DNA of 64,000 nucleotides from Halichoerus grypus. Its lineage: Eukaryota > Chordata > Mammalia > Carnivora > Phocidae. The stretch lies in the NCBI RefSeq assembly GCF_964656455.1, contig NC_135715.1:165136437-165200436 (forward strand), given 5' to 3'. The notes beneath the pieces are model-generated. The model made no database searches. It was not told the DNA's origin and saw only the letters and a list, made by a program, of their open reading frames with translations. Shown here piece by piece: positions 56,301 through 59,300 of this stretch; position 1 is the stretch's first letter; each line of letters begins with the position of its first letter. The position numbers and the translations under genes are program-made.

Positions 56301-59300
56301 AGTGATCTGAAACCAGAACTTTTGGTTTGCATGGAGATGAGGTAAAGTGTGTATAGGTCCACACGCTTGCACCGCCCCCCCCCACTCAATCTTAAATAAT
56401 CTGCCTTCCTGCTTCAACACTACACTTCATCTTGCCTGTGTGGAGAGCAGCTTGGGGACCTCTGCTTATTGCAGGCCCTTTTTGCAGTATCTGAAAGCTC
56501 TGCATGGAAGGGGTGAGGTGCGGGGATGGAGTGTCTCCACTCAGTAATCTACCACTGGGCGGTCCAAAGCTTCCGGGCGACCCTAACTCTCTCTCAGTGG
56601 ATAGTTTATGCCCTGGAAACTGTAAAAAAACACCTAAATGCCCAACTACCAGGACAGAAGCCCAAACGTTGCAGAGTTATGTGAAATACACTCTTCCAGG
56701 TGAAAATACACTTAATTTTAAAGATACTCTGTTTTAAATTTTAAAGATTTTCACAAAATTGGATAAAAAGTTCCGAATTTTAAAAACACGTAGCGTCTTA
56801 GGCATATTTTGCAGTTTGAGAAGTTTATAAAGTATATTAATGGTTTGTTACTTTGTAATTAAAATCCAGACTTGCTGTTATGCAATTTAAGTGACATTTT
56901 AATTCCAACTCATTCCTTGTAGGAACTCTAACTCCAATTAGATTATTTATGTGTTGAAGAGTGTTGATAAGAGATGATGTTTTTAAGAAGGGTTTGTGGA
57001 GTTTGAAGTTTAATTATCCTCAAAATTACCGAAATTATCCTCAGGTATAATATCCTAGGCGTGTCTGTAGACCTTCATTTCAAATCTTAAAGGAAAGATG
57101 TCAGTATTTAACTGACTCTCAAAGCATTTCCTAAATAGATTATTTTGTGTGTTAGCAAAATCAGTGTGTAATTAATATCCTGTGTTAAAAACAATCTCCG
57201 TTTTCCCTCCACACAGTGAACATGGCCACAAGCAGGCTAATAGGTGCTGTGGCAGGCACCATTCTGGCCCTGGGGGTGATTTTTGGAGGCACAGGGTGGG
57301 GAATAGAGTAAGCATCTTTGTGAGTTTCAGAGTGTTTCTGTGTGGTTCCTGGTGTGTGAGCTGACCCTTGGTACCTGGCCCCTACCATGTGTTGTCTCGT
57401 TGACGTATTTCCCATGCTAGTGCAACTTGTGGTGTGATTTGGATGTGTTTGTGTCGTGTGGTTCTCTCGTGTAGTGAAGAACCTTCTCCTGTCTGGAACA
57501 ATGTGGGGCATAAAATAATACTGGGGTGCTTATGATGTCTTCACAATTAAGACGATGGTCCAAAAGCTTCCTTCCATTGCTCCTCTACTTGTAAAAGTCA
57601 TTTTAAGATACAGACCTTTTATTTTCATTATTTTTTATTGGCAAAAAAAAAAAAAGTTTTTATACGAGTGTTTCATTAGGATTCCTTTAATGAATGTGAT
57701 CTTCACCAGTCAAATAGATCCACATATCCAACTAGGAATTATCAACAGCTGTAGCTTCTTTTTAAGATAATCTGAATGATAGTCACTAATATCTTTTCCA
57801 CTCAATTAAAGTGATAGGGGAGGCTTTGGCTTAATTTTTTTAAAGAAGATATGTAGGATATTGCCTTTATTTTTTTTTTCACATAAAATAATTCAGATTA
57901 GAAGTTTACATAAATATTTGGGACCTAAGAGTATGAAGAAGAAAGAGATATTTATCCAAACCTGCAAAACCTTCAGTGAATAGTTGCAAATTATCTGGTG
58001 GTTTGTCTTAAAAGTAACCAGTGCATTAATAAGTAAATTCTGTATCTCTTGCCTGTTGATCTCTCACAGAAATATAAACTCTTATTGCGCCTTTATTTAG
58101 GTTGCTCTGTACTTGATCCACATCCTCAGAATAGCTGTCAGTTCTCCACGGGATATTGCTTTCATGGGGTTGCTAATCTGTAGACCAAAAGAGTATTGCG
58201 ATTTTTCCCTCTCTCTCTAATTCTAGAGAACACTTATAGACAACAGAAATACCCCTTCATGTACTGTCTTTGTGTTCACGGGGGTGGTGGTAACACTTCC
58301 CAGTGGCCCAGGGAGAGAGGACTAGTATTACCGGATACCCTCTACTCAACCGGTCCAAACTGTGGGCATGTTGATCCTATTACACACATTGCTCCTTAGT
58401 CCCGGTAATTACAGCCCACGGATGCTCTTCCATTCGGGGCCTGGGAGACCCAGGCACTAAAACAGCAGTTAAGAGGGGCGCAGGCCCGAAGGCCCTGCTC
58501 TGTGTTGAAGATTACCTGAACCTTCTCTCCCTTGGTTTGAAGGACTTTGACTAGACTTGCATCTGCTCACTCAACATCCCACTGGTAGGGACTGTGAAGC
58601 TCGTTATCTCAGGACAGCTAGAAACACTGAAAAAGATATTTTGTTTCTCTTTACTCGTTAGAAAAAAAAATAGTATGGCAGAGGTAACATCTTTAGAGAA
58701 AACAAACTCTGTCTTGTAAAAAATTCCACCTTGGATCTGCTGACTGGATTATATATAGAAGTAACATTCCTTTTCCAGGGGAAATTTTATATATACATTT
58801 ATGTGAAATTCCTCCTTGAAGGAAGGTAGTTTTCTAAAAAAAAAAAAAAAAAAATCATTCCAGTGGTGTTTTTTAGATTATTTATTGACCGTAATTGTGA
58901 TGTGCTGCAGTGCACCAACTAAGGGATGAATTTTAATAATTTTCCCTTTGAGCCTTAGAGAATAGGCAAACCCCAAGGCATTCGTTGTAAAGCATGGTCC
59001 TTGTTACCAGGCTTTGTTCTCATCCTCCCTTCCAGTCTTGTTGGTTTGTGCCTATTTCTGGTTGTGACAGGTAAGTCCGTATAAGTGTATTTTTTTCTAA
59101 AAATAGATTTGTTATTTATTATCCTTGCTTGATGCACTATTTTTGTTTATCAGCTGATTGTTTTCCCTCGATTTCTAAATTTTGCCTTAATTGCTAAATC
59201 ATAAATATAATTTTTAAAAAATCCACAATACCACAATACAAATTGTTTTAATACTTCCTAGCTTAGCTGATAGTGTCATGTTCATCTAGTCACTAAGGAT

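Larger units (their letters stand above)
49345..57216 (+). other. ADAM23 intron between EGF-like exon and transmembrane exon A (7.9 kb)
   Basis: Longest intron in the window. Two SINEs, two MIR copies and an AT tract are listed. Two TGCATG hexamers sit at 56328 and 56501, upstream of exon A. The stretches 50600-53150 and 53340-55490 appear mostly unique. Confidence 0.8.
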
